The notes under the pieces were generated by a model. The model made no database searches. It was given only the letters and a program-made list of their open reading frames with translations, and was not told the origin of the DNA. A program made the translations under genes and the position numbers. A DNA stretch of 35,229 nt, from NCBI GenBank assembly GCA_943359475.1, contig CALRHK010000006.1, forward strand, positions 1 through 35,229, in the 5' to 3' direction. Shown piece after piece: positions 1 to 6,430 of this stretch. Each line of letters opens with the position of its first letter. Positions within the stretch are counted from its first letter, which is position 1. Origin of the DNA: Candidatus Nomurabacteria bacterium. GTDB lineage: Bacteria > Patescibacteriota > Minisyncoccia > Phycocordibacterales > UBA9973.

Positions 1-48
1 TAATGTCAATTTGTTGAGTATTCCAGCCTATTTCTGTCTCACATAAAT

Positions 49-74
49 AAAAAAGCCCCGCAGTGGGCTTTTTT
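49..74 (-). terminator. Intrinsic terminator after tRNA-Arg
   Basis: AAAAAAGCCC and GGGCTTTTTT form a 10-bp stem around a CGCAGT loop, with A and T tracts on the two sides. It lies 9 nt past the tRNA-Arg 3' end and would end that minus-strand transcript. Its symmetry means it could also stop a plus-strand gene entering from outside the window. Nothing codable is seen in positions 1-48. Confidence 0.8.
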
Positions 75-82
75 AAATCATG

Positions 83-154
83 TGATCCCGGTAGGAATCG
101 AACCTACATCAGCAGCTCCGCAAGCTGCCGTCCTATCCATTGAACGACGGGACC
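83..154 (-). tRNA. tRNA-Arg (anticodon GCG)
   Basis: Read on the minus strand, 72 nt fold into a full cloverleaf. The acceptor stem is GGTCCCG/CGGGATC, the D stem GTTC/GGAC, the anticodon stem GCAGC/GCTGC around loop TTGCGGA, and the T stem GTAGG/CCTAC around TTCGATT. The anticodon is GCG, reading CGC and by wobble CGU. The D-loop has the A20 expected of arginine tRNAs, and the discriminator base is A. CCA is not encoded. Most bacteria read these codons with an ACG (inosine) anticodon, so a G34 version is unusual. It sits just downstream of rpsT on the same strand and may share its transcript. Confidence 0.93.
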
Positions 155-157
155 AAA

Positions 158-173
158 GAGGACCGAGGTCCTC
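158..173 (-). terminator. Short hairpin between rpsT and tRNA-Arg
   Basis: GAGGAC and GTCCTC form a perfect 6-bp stem with a 4-nt loop, directly after the rpsT stop and just before the tRNA 5' end. Only three U residues follow it on the minus strand, so termination would be weak. It could equally be a processing or stabilising hairpin on a joint rpsT-tRNA transcript. Confidence 0.4.
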
Positions 174-177
174 GTTT

Positions 178-438
178 TTACTTTGCGTTCTTTGCGTGAC
201 GAGAGAGTTTTGCTTTGCGTCGTGATGCTGTGTTTTTCTTGATAACTCCCTTTTTGAGTGCTTTGTCGATTGCACTGTATGCTTCGCTGAGAGCTCCCTT
301 TGTATCACCTTTTTTCTCACGAATTACTTTCTCTACCTTTTTAATAGTATCCTTCATGTTCTTCTTGCGGCGATCATTCACAAACTTTTTGCGAGATGAT
401 ACACGGAGGGCTTTTTTTGCTGAACGTGTGATTGGCAT
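178..438 (-). CDS. rpsT: 30S ribosomal protein S20 (bS20)
   Basis: This 86-residue protein is very rich in Lys and Arg and has the S20 layout: an N-terminal MPITRSAKKALR segment, long amphipathic helices, and the C-terminal NTASRRKAKLSRHAKN block that contacts 16S rRNA. The length is normal for the family (about 85-90). S20 is an early-binding primary assembly protein of the small subunit. The gene is transcribed away from ruvA. The stop is TAA, followed by a small hairpin and tRNA-Arg on the same strand. I see no Shine-Dalgarno motif before the ATG; an AT-rich TTATAC-like element lies just upstream. The 163 bp between this gene and ruvA hold the two divergent promoters and nothing else I recognise. 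Confidence 0.95.
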   Translation of the reverse strand: MPITRSAKKALRVSSRKKFVNDRRKKNMKDTIKKVEKVIREKKGDTKGALSEAYSAIDKALKKGVIKKNTASRRKAKLSRHAKNAK

Positions 439-589
439 AGTGTATAAGTTACTAGCTAGTAATAATTAGAAATGTAAGCTCAACTCATTCCCAACTGAGA
501 CACAATCGAGAGCTATTGAACTCCGAAAATATACCAGAAATTACCAAGAAAGGCAAACGGATTGATTTCTTTAGGAATCGGTCTCGCGG

Positions 590-595
590 TATACT
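590..595 (+). promoter_or_regulatory. ruvA -10 element (leaderless start)
   Basis: TATACT lies 6 nt before the ruvA ATG, so transcription would begin at or next to the A of the start codon. I see no convincing -35 hexamer at 16-18 bp. Confidence 0.55.
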
Positions 596-601
596 ATCCC
601 T

Positions 602-1180
602 ATGATTTCCTATATACGCGGCAAAGTAATTTCTCAGAATGAACGCTCTCTCGTCATTGATGTTGGAGGCTTAGGCTACCAAATTGCAACCACCCCCGAG
701 ACCCTTGGGCGGGCACGCATTGGTGAAGAGTTTACCCTCAACACCTACCTCGCTGTTCGCGAGGACGCACTTGATCTCTATGGTTTTCTTTCGCTTGAAG
801 AGCGCGACTTTTTCCTTTTACTCTTGCTCGTTTCTGGAATCGGACCAAAGTCTGCACTTTCAATCTTGAGCATTACTTCAATCGACACACTCAAGAAAGC
901 GATCGGTACTGGTGACACTTCTTATCTCACCAAGGTTTCAGGTATTGGCAGAAAAACTGCAGAAAAAATTGTCCTCGAACTTCGTGACAAACTTCGTGCT
1001 GGAGTTGATATGAAAGAAACACCCGGCGCACTTCGCGCGGAGAGTGATGTACTCGAAGCATTGAAAGCAATCGGCTATTCACAAAATGAAGCTCGTGACG
1101 CTCTCAAAGCTATCGCTCCAGAAATCACTGACACAAACGCACGAATTAAAGAAGCACTCAAAATCCTTGGTGGAAGATAG
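602..1180 (+). CDS. ruvA: Holliday junction branch migration protein RuvA
   Basis: RuvA binds four-way DNA junctions as a tetramer and loads the RuvB motor. The 192-residue protein has the N-terminal OB-fold domain (about 1-63). Two helix-hairpin-helix motifs follow at about 77-89 (VSGIGPKSALSIL) and 112-124 (VSGIGRKTAEKI), and a C-terminal RuvB-contacting domain covers about 147-192. The length matches the family. It is not next to ruvB or ruvC, which lie at about 15.8-17.8 kb in this window. The stop TAG is 2 nt before the mutM start, so the two genes are probably co-transcribed. The ATG follows a TATACT element so closely that the mRNA should lack a leader. Confidence 0.96.
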   Translation: MISYIRGKVISQNERSLVIDVGGLGYQIATTPETLGRARIGEEFTLNTYLAVREDALDLYGFLSLEERDFFLLLLLVSGIGPKSALSILSITSIDTLKKAIGTGDTSYLTKVSGIGRKTAEKIVLELRDKLRAGVDMKETPGALRAESDVLEALKAIGYSQNEARDALKAIAPEITDTNARIKEALKILGGR

Positions 1181-1182
1181 TT

Positions 1183-2109
1183 ATGCCAGAACTCCCAGAA
1201 GTACACACCACAGTACGTGGGCTCAAGAAAAAAATCCTAGGACACACAATTCGTGCAGTCTGGACTGATCTCGCGCAGATAACACACACTACTCCCCATT
1301 TACGTGAGTCATTAAAAGACAAAAAATTCTTTGTGTATTTCGCAAAACACGTACGCGGCGCCAAGGTACTCACGGTAACGCGACGTGCAAAAAATATTCT
1401 GATTGACTTAGATACTGGCTATACGATTCTTGTTCATATGAAAATGACAGGGCACCTACTCTATGGTCGCTATGTATTTGATTTGAAAAAGAAACTGTGG
1501 GCGCCCGATCCAAAAGAAACAAACAAAGCCCTCCGTGATCCATTCAATAAATATATTCATGTGGTATTCACCCTAGATGATGGTACCCATCTGGCACTCT
1601 CTGATGCACGCAAGTTTGCAAAAGTAACACTCATCGAAACAAAAAACCTACCCGAAAGTATTCATTTGAAAGACCTCGGGCCTGAACCACTCGAAAATAC
1701 TTTTACTTTTGAAACAATGGTGTTACAACTTATGAAACGTCCGCGCGGTGCTATTAAGCAAGTTCTTATGGACCAAACAATTATTGCAGGCATCGGCAAC
1801 ATTTATTCAGATGAGATGCTTTTTCTTGCTTGTATTCATCCAGAAACACCTGTGGCACAAATTCCACCTAAAAAACTTCGTGCACTTTTTAAAGCACTAA
1901 AAAAAGTGCTCACTCAAGGAATAGATTTTGGCGGAGACTCAATGAGCGACTATCGCAACGTAGATGGTCGCCCAGGAAAATTTCAGCATCATCACAATGT
2001 CTATCGACGCACCGGTGCACACTGCCCGAAGCGTGGATGTACTGGTATACTAGTACGTAAGGTAGTTGGCGGGCGGAGCGCACACTTTTGTCCAATACAC
2101 CAACACTAA
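1183..2109 (+). CDS. mutM: Formamidopyrimidine-DNA glycosylase (Fpg/MutM)
   Basis: This base-excision repair glycosylase/AP lyase acts on oxidised purines such as 8-oxoguanine. The N-terminus MPELPEV gives the catalytic Pro2 and general acid Glu3. RRAKNILIDL near residue 70 holds the conserved catalytic lysine, and GIGNIYSDE at about 203-211 is the helix-two-turn-helix. The C-terminal zinc finger (about 281-306) departs from the usual four-Cys CxxC...CxxC pattern: it has C-x4-C followed by C-x2-H. At 308 residues it is longer than the common length of about 270, with an extra stretch near 92-120. It begins 2 nt after ruvA and is probably in the same operon. The family assignment is firm; whether it prefers Fpg-type or Nei-type substrates is not shown by the sequence. 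Confidence 0.94.
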   Translation: MPELPEVHTTVRGLKKKILGHTIRAVWTDLAQITHTTPHLRESLKDKKFFVYFAKHVRGAKVLTVTRRAKNILIDLDTGYTILVHMKMTGHLLYGRYVFDLKKKLWAPDPKETNKALRDPFNKYIHVVFTLDDGTHLALSDARKFAKVTLIETKNLPESIHLKDLGPEPLENTFTFETMVLQLMKRPRGAIKQVLMDQTIIAGIGNIYSDEMLFLACIHPETPVAQIPPKKLRALFKALKKVLTQGIDFGGDSMSDYRNVDGRPGKFQHHHNVYRRTGAHCPKRGCTGILVRKVVGGRSAHFCPIHQH

Positions 2110-2114
2110 TATAT

Positions 2115-2279
2115 ATGTTTAAAGATCATCCAGATTTAAAATGGCTCGTACTTATCCTCATTGGAATGTGGTTTGTATGGTTCTTCACTGGTGGCCCTGC
2201 GCGATTTGATACTGGCGAAGGTCCTTTCCTTAAACCACCAGCACCACTCGATTCTGGTAATTCATACGGCCCTCGCTAA
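2115..2279 (+). CDS. Small single-pass membrane protein, unknown function
   Basis: This 54-residue peptide starts MFKDHPDLKW, then has one hydrophobic helix (about 11-29, LVLILIGMWFVWFF), then a Gly/Pro-rich polar tail ending SYGPR. I prefer the ATG at 2115. An upstream in-frame ATG at 2088 would overlap the end of mutM by 22 nt and add a poorly fitting extension. The 2115 start lies 5 nt after the mutM stop, suggesting co-transcription. The stop overlaps the convergent methyltransferase gene by 4 nt. I do not recognise the family. Confidence 0.6.
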   Translation: MFKDHPDLKWLVLILIGMWFVWFFTGGPARFDTGEGPFLKPPAPLDSGNSYGPR

Positions 2280-2752
2280 AGTCCAAGTATCCGAAACAAC
2301 GCGATGCCACAAGCAACTGAAACATTGAGTGATTCTTTTTTTCCGTGCATTGGTATTTCTGCAATAACATCCGCTTGGAGCAAAATCTCTGGTGCTATTC
2401 CCTCAACTTCATTACCGAGAAGAAATACCATCTTTGGTTGTGGTGAGATGGTTTTATAATCAACTGCCCGTGAAGACTGCTCAATTGCAACAATAGTCGC
2501 GCCTTCTTTTTTAAGTACTTCAATGTGTGCCACAATATCAGGAACTACTTCCCACAAGATCGTCTGCTCTGCTCCTAATGCTGCTTTCGCGATATCTTTA
2601 CGAGGTCTACCGAAGCGATCGATTGGTAGTGGCGTATATCCCGAAAGATAGATTTTGGAAATACCCGCCGCATCGGCAGTACGAAAAATCGCCCCGACAT
2701 TCTCGGCGCTTCGGATATTATGCAAAAGGATGCTGTGTGAAGATGGTGCCAT
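2276..2752 (-). CDS. TrmH/SpoU family RNA 2'-O-methyltransferase
   Basis: This SPOUT-fold S-adenosylmethionine enzyme methylates ribose 2'-OH groups in tRNA or rRNA. All three family motifs are visible in 158 residues: motif 1 at about 12-30 (NIRSAENVGAIFRTADAAG), motif 2 at about 108-120 (LLGNEVEGI), and motif 3 at about 132-152 (IPMHGKKESLNVSVA). The last two build the trefoil knot that binds the cofactor. There is no N-terminal substrate-binding extension, so it resembles the short TrmL/TrmH-like members; the target nucleotide cannot be read from the sequence. It converges on the small membrane protein gene with a 4-nt overlap. A TATAAA element ends 8 nt before the ATG. Confidence 0.9.
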   Translation of the reverse strand: MAPSSHSILLHNIRSAENVGAIFRTADAAGISKIYLSGYTPLPIDRFGRPRKDIAKAALGAEQTILWEVVPDIVAHIEVLKKEGATIVAIEQSSRAVDYKTISPQPKMVFLLGNEVEGIAPEILLQADVIAEIPMHGKKESLNVSVACGIALFRILGL

Positions 2753-2824
2753 AGCGTTGATTTATAAAAGCAAATATGCTACTTTTTAGTGTACTTGTAA
2801 AGCAATAGATTGTTTTGCTGTTAT

Positions 2825-2897
2825 GCGCCCGTAGCTCAGTCGGTAGAGCAGCTCCCTTTTAAGGAGATGGTCGTAGGTTCGATTCCTACCGGGCGCA
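2825..2897 (+). tRNA. tRNA-Lys (anticodon UUU)
   Basis: A complete cloverleaf: acceptor GCGCCCG/CGGGCGC, D stem GCTC/GAGC, anticodon loop CTTTTAA with anticodon TTT, and T stem GTAGG/CCTAC with loop TTCGATT. The outermost anticodon-stem pair is a G-A mismatch. CCA is not encoded. A strong terminator follows 10 nt downstream. Confidence 0.95.
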
Positions 2898-2906
2898 CAA
2901 GATTTT

Positions 2907-2930
2907 AAAAAGCTGGCTATCCAGCTTTTT
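2907..2930 (+). terminator. Intrinsic terminator after tRNA-Lys
   Basis: AAAAAGCTGG and CCAGCTTTTT form a 10-bp stem with loop CTAT, followed by ATTTT. It ends the tRNA-Lys transcript and may also serve the converging ZIP transporter gene. Confidence 0.85.
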
Positions 2931-2973
2931 ATTTTACTTGTGCGATAATTGCTAGTCTTGCAATTATCCTCAA

Positions 2974-3702
2974 TTACCCTGCAATAGACACCACGAGTCC
3001 AATGAACGCAACACCAATAATAGTTGCAATAGTTGTAAACCGTGTTGGGTGCGAGTGAAAACTTTCTGGAATCAAGTCGCTCGCTCCAATATAGACAAAG
3101 AAACCTGCAAAAAGTCCGAGAATAATCCCGAGCAATCCTTCCTTTATCGTAATAAGAGATGCCACGATAATGCCAAGTAGTGGTGCAACAGCATCCATAA
3201 ATAACCAAAAATAAATACGACGTTTTGAGTGTGTACCCTTGAGCACAGCACTGACAGTATTGATGCCATCAGAGAAATCATGCGCAAGAACTGCAAGTGT
3301 TACTACTGCTCCGAGTGAGTATGAAACTTCAAATGAAAGTCCGATTGCCATACCGTCGAGAAAGCTATGAAACGCAAAGCTTGCTGCACGGACAACACCA
3401 CGACTAGAAGGTTCTAACACAAGACTTTCCTCGTGTCCGTGCGAATGACCGTGTTTCAAAAAAAGTCGATCAATCACCATATAGATGAGTATCCCTCCAA
3501 CAATACACATCGAGGCAAACCGTGTGCTATGTGTACTACTCACAAGTGCAAACGACTCTGGTATGAGGTCAAAAAAAGCAACCCCCAAAACTGCTCCCGC
3601 AGAAAAACCTAAGATGAGATGGAGTTTGTCTCGAAAACGTAAAGCAAATATTCCACCAAGATACGTCACCACCGACGCAAGTAATCCAATAAGTAATACC
3701 AT
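2974..3702 (-). CDS. ZIP family divalent metal transporter
   Basis: This is a multi-pass inner-membrane protein of 242 residues with about seven to eight hydrophobic segments. Two membrane metal-site motifs of the ZIP type are visible: FHSFLDGMAIG (H112, D116) and LAHDFSDGIN (H141, D145). Their Asp residues replace the Glu of the common HNIPEG/HEIPEG versions. A cytoplasmic His-rich loop, KHGHSHGHEE, is at about 83-92, and DLIPES occurs twice (about 45 and 209). ZIP proteins move zinc, iron or manganese into the cytoplasm; the actual metal is not evident. The gene diverges from dsbB across a short promoter region and has a TTGCAT-17-TAGGAT promoter ending 6 nt before the ATG. Confidence 0.85.
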   Translation of the reverse strand: MVLLIGLLASVVTYLGGIFALRFRDKLHLILGFSAGAVLGVAFFDLIPESFALVSSTHSTRFASMCIVGGILIYMVIDRLFLKHGHSHGHEESLVLEPSSRGVVRAASFAFHSFLDGMAIGLSFEVSYSLGAVVTLAVLAHDFSDGINTVSAVLKGTHSKRRIYFWLFMDAVAPLLGIIVASLITIKEGLLGIILGLFAGFFVYIGASDLIPESFHSHPTRFTTIATIIGVAFIGLVVSIAG

Positions 3703-3708
3703 GCACTT

Positions 3709-3737
3709 ATCCTATGTCTTTTTCTTGTCTGATGCAA
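3709..3737 (-). promoter_or_regulatory. ZIP transporter promoter
   Basis: On the minus strand TTGCAT (3732-3737) and TAGGAT (3709-3714) are separated by 17 bp. The -10 ends 6 nt before the ATG, so the mRNA is predicted to be leaderless. Confidence 0.5.
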
Positions 3738-3777
3738 ACGGCTTTTATCGCCATCATAAATGTGCTACAACTGTGAT

Positions 3778-4191
3778 ATGGTTCACATCATTAGGAAAAA
3801 TATGCTTCATATAGTTCTTGCGATATCGCTTGGGGCAACAGTTGGTAGCCTCTTCTTTAGCGAAGTGCTCAACTACGCACCCTGTGTATTGTGCTGGTTC
3901 CAGCGTATCTTTATGTACCCGCTTGTTTTTATTAGTTTTACTGCACTTATGCATCGTGACCTCTCTGCAAGAAAGTATATTCTTCCACTTGCATTGACTG
4001 GTACACTCATAGCTCTGTATCAAAATCTTTTGGTATGGAAAATAATTCCTGAAAAACTTGCACCATGCGTTGGTGGTGTTTCGTGTACAACGACATATAT
4101 CAACTGGCTAGGATTCATTACAATTCCGTTTCTTTCACTTTGCACCTTTCTTATTATTAGTATTGTTACCTTTATTAGTAAGCAAAAATAA
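3778..4191 (+). CDS. DsbB/BdbC-like disulfide bond formation protein
   Basis: This quinone-reducing membrane oxidase re-oxidises a DsbA-type thioredoxin. With the start at 3778 it has 137 residues and four membrane segments. It carries the paired cysteines of the family: C36-VL-C39 inside PCVLCWFQR, and C97/C103 inside PCVGGVSC. The conserved Trp-Phe-Gln-Arg after the first pair is the quinone-site signature. An upstream in-frame ATG at 3760 exists, but a TACAAC element ends 6 nt before 3778, which fits the leaderless spacing of neighbouring genes; the start is therefore a choice, not a certainty. The DsbA-like gene begins 5 nt after the stop, so the pair forms an operon. Confidence 0.88.
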   Translation: MVHIIRKNMLHIVLAISLGATVGSLFFSEVLNYAPCVLCWFQRIFMYPLVFISFTALMHRDLSARKYILPLALTGTLIALYQNLLVWKIIPEKLAPCVGGVSCTTTYINWLGFITIPFLSLCTFLIISIVTFISKQK

Positions 4192-4196
4192 TTTTT

Positions 4197-4850
4197 ATGA
4201 ATCAAGATCACAAAGTTACATTGTGGGTTGTGCTCGGTACGCTTATTCTTGTTGTTGGTGGTTTGATGATGTGGAGCAATCCGCAACAAAAACCTGATGA
4301 ACTCGTAGACCCTGCACTACTCTCAAACAGCACAAGTCATGGCACGAGCACCGCAGTTTCACCAAAAGTTACCGTCGTTGAATTCGGTGACTATCAGTGT
4401 CCCGCCTGTGCATATGCGCATCCAATCATTAAACAAGTTCTCGATAAATATAAAGACAATCAAAATTTTACATTCATCTTCCGTAATTTCCCTCTCGCAC
4501 AACACAGTAACGCACTCACTTCTGCGCGCGCCGCAGAAGCTGCAGCACTTCAAGGAAAATTCTGGGAAATGCATGACATGATTTATGAACACCAAACCGA
4601 GTGGGAAAATGTTCGTGACCCGTATTCAATTTTTGAAAGTTACGCAAAGACGCTTGGGCTCAAACTTTCTACCTTTAAAAATGACTACGAAAGCACAGCT
4701 GTTGGTAACACAATCTCAGCTGATCAAAAAGATGGCGAGAAAGTTGGCGTAACCGCAACGCCGACGTTCTATGTAAACGGTAAAAAGTTGCAAGGTGTTC
4801 CAACCCTCGCAGACCTCACCAAAGCAATCGACAGCGCACTTGCCCAATAA
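4197..4850 (+). CDS. Membrane-anchored DsbA-like thiol oxidoreductase
   Basis: This is a 217-residue thioredoxin-fold protein with a single N-terminal membrane helix (about 9-26) that places the catalytic domain outside the membrane. The active site is C68-PA-C71 in FGDYQCPACAYAHP, and the cis-proline loop is TATPTFYVNG near residue 189. The helical insertion of DsbA-type proteins lies between. It resembles the BdbD/DsbA_4 group that introduces disulfides into exported proteins. The adjacent DsbB-like gene supplies its re-oxidation. Likely clients are the cysteine-containing secreted proteins in this window. A strong terminator follows the stop. Confidence 0.9.
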   Translation: MNQDHKVTLWVVLGTLILVVGGLMMWSNPQQKPDELVDPALLSNSTSHGTSTAVSPKVTVVEFGDYQCPACAYAHPIIKQVLDKYKDNQNFTFIFRNFPLAQHSNALTSARAAEAAALQGKFWEMHDMIYEHQTEWENVRDPYSIFESYAKTLGLKLSTFKNDYESTAVGNTISADQKDGEKVGVTATPTFYVNGKKLQGVPTLADLTKAIDSALAQ

Positions 4851-4862
4851 AGGTACGTCTCT

Positions 4863-4891
4863 AAAAAACCCAAGCAGTGCTTGGGTTTTTT
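4863..4891 (+). terminator. Terminator of the dsbB-dsbA operon
   Basis: AAAAAACCCAAGC and GCTTGGGTTTTTT form a 13-bp stem with a 3-nt loop. It begins 12 nt after the dsbA-like stop codon. Confidence 0.9.
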
Positions 4892-4914
4892 AGTTTCTTG
4901 AAAAAGTATTTTTC

Positions 4915-4923
4915 TTATCCACA
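4915..4923 (+). promoter_or_regulatory. Isolated perfect DnaA box
   Basis: TTATCCACA, an exact match to the DnaA-box consensus, stands 10 bp upstream of the -35 element of the orphan transcription unit. It is about 19 kb from the origin-type cluster. A single 9-mer can occur by chance. Confidence 0.4.
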
Positions 4924-4933
4924 GGCGGAACAC

Positions 4934-4961
4934 TTTACGCCCCCGTGAAAGGTACTACAAT
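4934..4961 (+). promoter_or_regulatory. Promoter of an orphan transcription unit
   Basis: TTTACG (4934-4939) and TACAAT (4956-4961) are 16 bp apart on the plus strand. Transcription would start near 4968. No plus-strand gene follows before the terminator at 5126-5187. Confidence 0.6.
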
Positions 4962-4967
4962 AGAGTC

Positions 4968-5187
4968 CAGAGCATAGTTGTATGTTTTCTAAACGTCACC
5001 TCACGTAAAGAGGTTTATAACACTAGAGAAAACAAGGTACACACCACATTTATTATTAGTTCTTTAAATGGTTTCAATGCTCTTCGTTTGTAAAATTGTT
5101 CTTTCGTAAATTGTTTCTCCATAGGAAAGGGCCTCGCGTAGGATACTGTAGTAGTCTAAAGTATCGCACCCGAGGCCCTTTTTTTAT
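4968..5187 (+). ncRNA. Candidate small RNA (orphan transcript, about 220 nt)
   Basis: The 344-bp gap between the dsbA-like and holA-like genes holds a plausible promoter and an elaborate terminator but no credible reading frame; the best is 8 codons at 4982-5008. ACCTC/GAGGT (4998-5002/5010-5014) makes a small hairpin. Two similar AT-rich stretches resembling CGTAAAATTGTT lie at about 5087-5117. The 3' end is a two-tier hairpin: an outer 11-bp stem 5126-5136/5171-5181, an inner 6-bp stem 5142-5147/5160-5165, then a T tract. The T tract exists only in the plus direction, which fixes the strand. I do not recognise the RNA. It shows no SRP, tmRNA, RNase P or 6S signature that I can see. Confidence 0.5.
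5126..5187 (+). terminator. Two-tier terminator hairpin of the orphan RNA
   Basis: AAAGGGCCTCG pairs with CGAGGCCCTTT (11 bp), enclosing GATACT/AGTATC (6 bp). Seven or more T residues follow on the plus strand only. The extra inner stem is larger than termination needs and may be a functional RNA element. Confidence 0.75.
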
Positions 5188-5194
5188 TTATTTT

Positions 5195-5914
5195 TTATAA
5201 TGTATTTAAAATAAATTGCTCGAGCCCAACTTCTAAATCAAGAAGACCTCGATGTGCGTCATGATAGAGCACCACTAGTGCATGTGACATTTTTTCCAAC
5301 TCTTCAATTGAAAACTTGCGTGCAAATTCTGAAGATTTTTTATATACAAAAGGATTGAGTCCTGATGATGTTGCTGTTTCCTTTTTTGAGGAATGCGCAA
5401 GGAGTAGTGTTTTTATTTCCCAAAAAATAACCCCATGGATTTCTTCTGGTGCTATTTCTTTATCAAGTGCCTCGCGCAAAAGTATCCACGCATTTTTACG
5501 GTTACGGGCACCGATCGCATCTGCAAGTGAAAAAATTGAAAACGTTGGCTTTTCCTTTTTTGAAACACTATCGCACGAAATTATTTTTGCTTCGACTTTT
5601 TCAAATGCAGTAAGTATCTCTTTAGATACTTTTGTTTCAACAACAATAAAATTATTTTCTGAGTGTGCACATTTTTTAAGTGAAGCACGAATTATAGAAT
5701 AGGCGTCTTCATTCTCGAATGTACCCGAAAGTACAACCGTGTATTGTTCTCCAAACAACGAATTGCCTTCCAGTGTTGTTTGAAAAAAATCTTCACGAAA
5801 ATCAATATCGCTCATCGCCACAACTACACTCCCTTCTTTGGTGCGTACTTCAAGTTCTTTGTCGAGCGAGATTCGTCGCCGCGCACTATCGTTTCCATAA
5901 ATAAGTGTGAGCAT
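5195..5914 (-). CDS. holA: DNA polymerase III delta subunit-like protein (short form)
   Basis: The delta subunit opens the sliding clamp within the clamp loader. The 239-residue protein starts MLTLIYGNDSARRR, which parallels the N-terminal YGED/YGND start of HolA. It continues with a delta-like pattern: FSLADAIGARNRKNAWILLREAL (quoted in part, about 130-150), then EIHGVIFWEIKTLLLAH, then a helical C-terminal region. It is about 100 residues shorter than well-studied HolA proteins, as I recall for CPR genomes. It begins 3 nt after the ICMT-like gene on the same strand, suggesting one transcript. The alternative is a distant AAA-like helper; the helix pattern after residue 125 favours HolA. Confidence 0.75.
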   Translation of the reverse strand: MLTLIYGNDSARRRISLDKELEVRTKEGSVVVAMSDIDFREDFFQTTLEGNSLFGEQYTVVLSGTFENEDAYSIIRASLKKCAHSENNFIVVETKVSKEILTAFEKVEAKIISCDSVSKKEKPTFSIFSLADAIGARNRKNAWILLREALDKEIAPEEIHGVIFWEIKTLLLAHSSKKETATSSGLNPFVYKKSSEFARKFSIEELEKMSHALVVLYHDAHRGLLDLEVGLEQFILNTL

Positions 5915-5917
5915 AGA

Positions 5918-6391
5918 CTACCAACGCACCTGTGCTTTGTAGGTACGATATGCGTCACCATACTTTGCTTCAAGAAGTGCTTCTTCTTTTTTTATAAAAT
6001 GAAATCGAGTGATCACATACGCGAGGAGTGCCACAAGACCGATGACAATCGAATTTGCAAAAAAGGCAAACGCAAGGATCAGCAATGCAAGTCCAAGATG
6101 TGTAGGACTACGTGTATGAGCATATGGTCCACGTGCAAATTCTTTTTCAGTTAAAGATCCTTCGGTGCGATGTGGTCGTGATGCTCGAGATGTTGATTGT
6201 GCTAAAAAAACAAGGAGTGTGCCGAGTCCTAAAATTATCATACCAATGATCCCCATTGTTTCTGTTGCTGGATCAGATGGCACCAAAAAATAGAGTCCGA
6301 CTCCTACCAGAAAAGCCACAAAATAAACACTGTATGAATACGCTAAAATACTGTGTACATTTTCTTTTCTAATATCGTTTGTGGTATCCAT
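5918..6391 (-). CDS. Isoprenylcysteine carboxyl methyltransferase-like membrane protein
   Basis: This 157-residue protein has four to five membrane helices. It has the C-terminal signature of the ICMT / phospholipid methyltransferase superfamily: RGPYAHTRSPTHLGL at about 87-101 (cofactor-binding), then EEALLEAKYGDAYRTY and a final VRW. Such enzymes methylate lipids or prenylated/isoprenoid-like substrates in the membrane, but bacterial members are mostly uncharacterised and the substrate is unknown here. A TACAAT element (6399-6404 on the minus strand) ends 7 nt before the ATG, so the transcript is probably leaderless and continues into the holA-like gene. Confidence 0.8.
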   Translation of the reverse strand: MDTTNDIRKENVHSILAYSYSVYFVAFLVGVGLYFLVPSDPATETMGIIGMIILGLGTLLVFLAQSTSRASRPHRTEGSLTEKEFARGPYAHTRSPTHLGLALLILAFAFFANSIVIGLVALLAYVITRFHFIKKEEALLEAKYGDAYRTYKAQVRW

Positions 6392-6430
6392 ATTCTCAAT
6401 TGTATGCTTAGGTCAAATAAAAATCCAGAA

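Noticed and set aside
1-48. Part of a gene entering from the left edge
   Set aside because: No frame or motif can be supported in this short stretch.
2088-2114. Longer form of the small membrane protein
   Set aside because: It would overlap mutM, and the added residues look like out-of-frame mutM sequence.
4982-5008. 8-codon leader peptide in the orphan transcript
   Set aside because: Too short to distinguish from chance, and no downstream gene for it to regulate.
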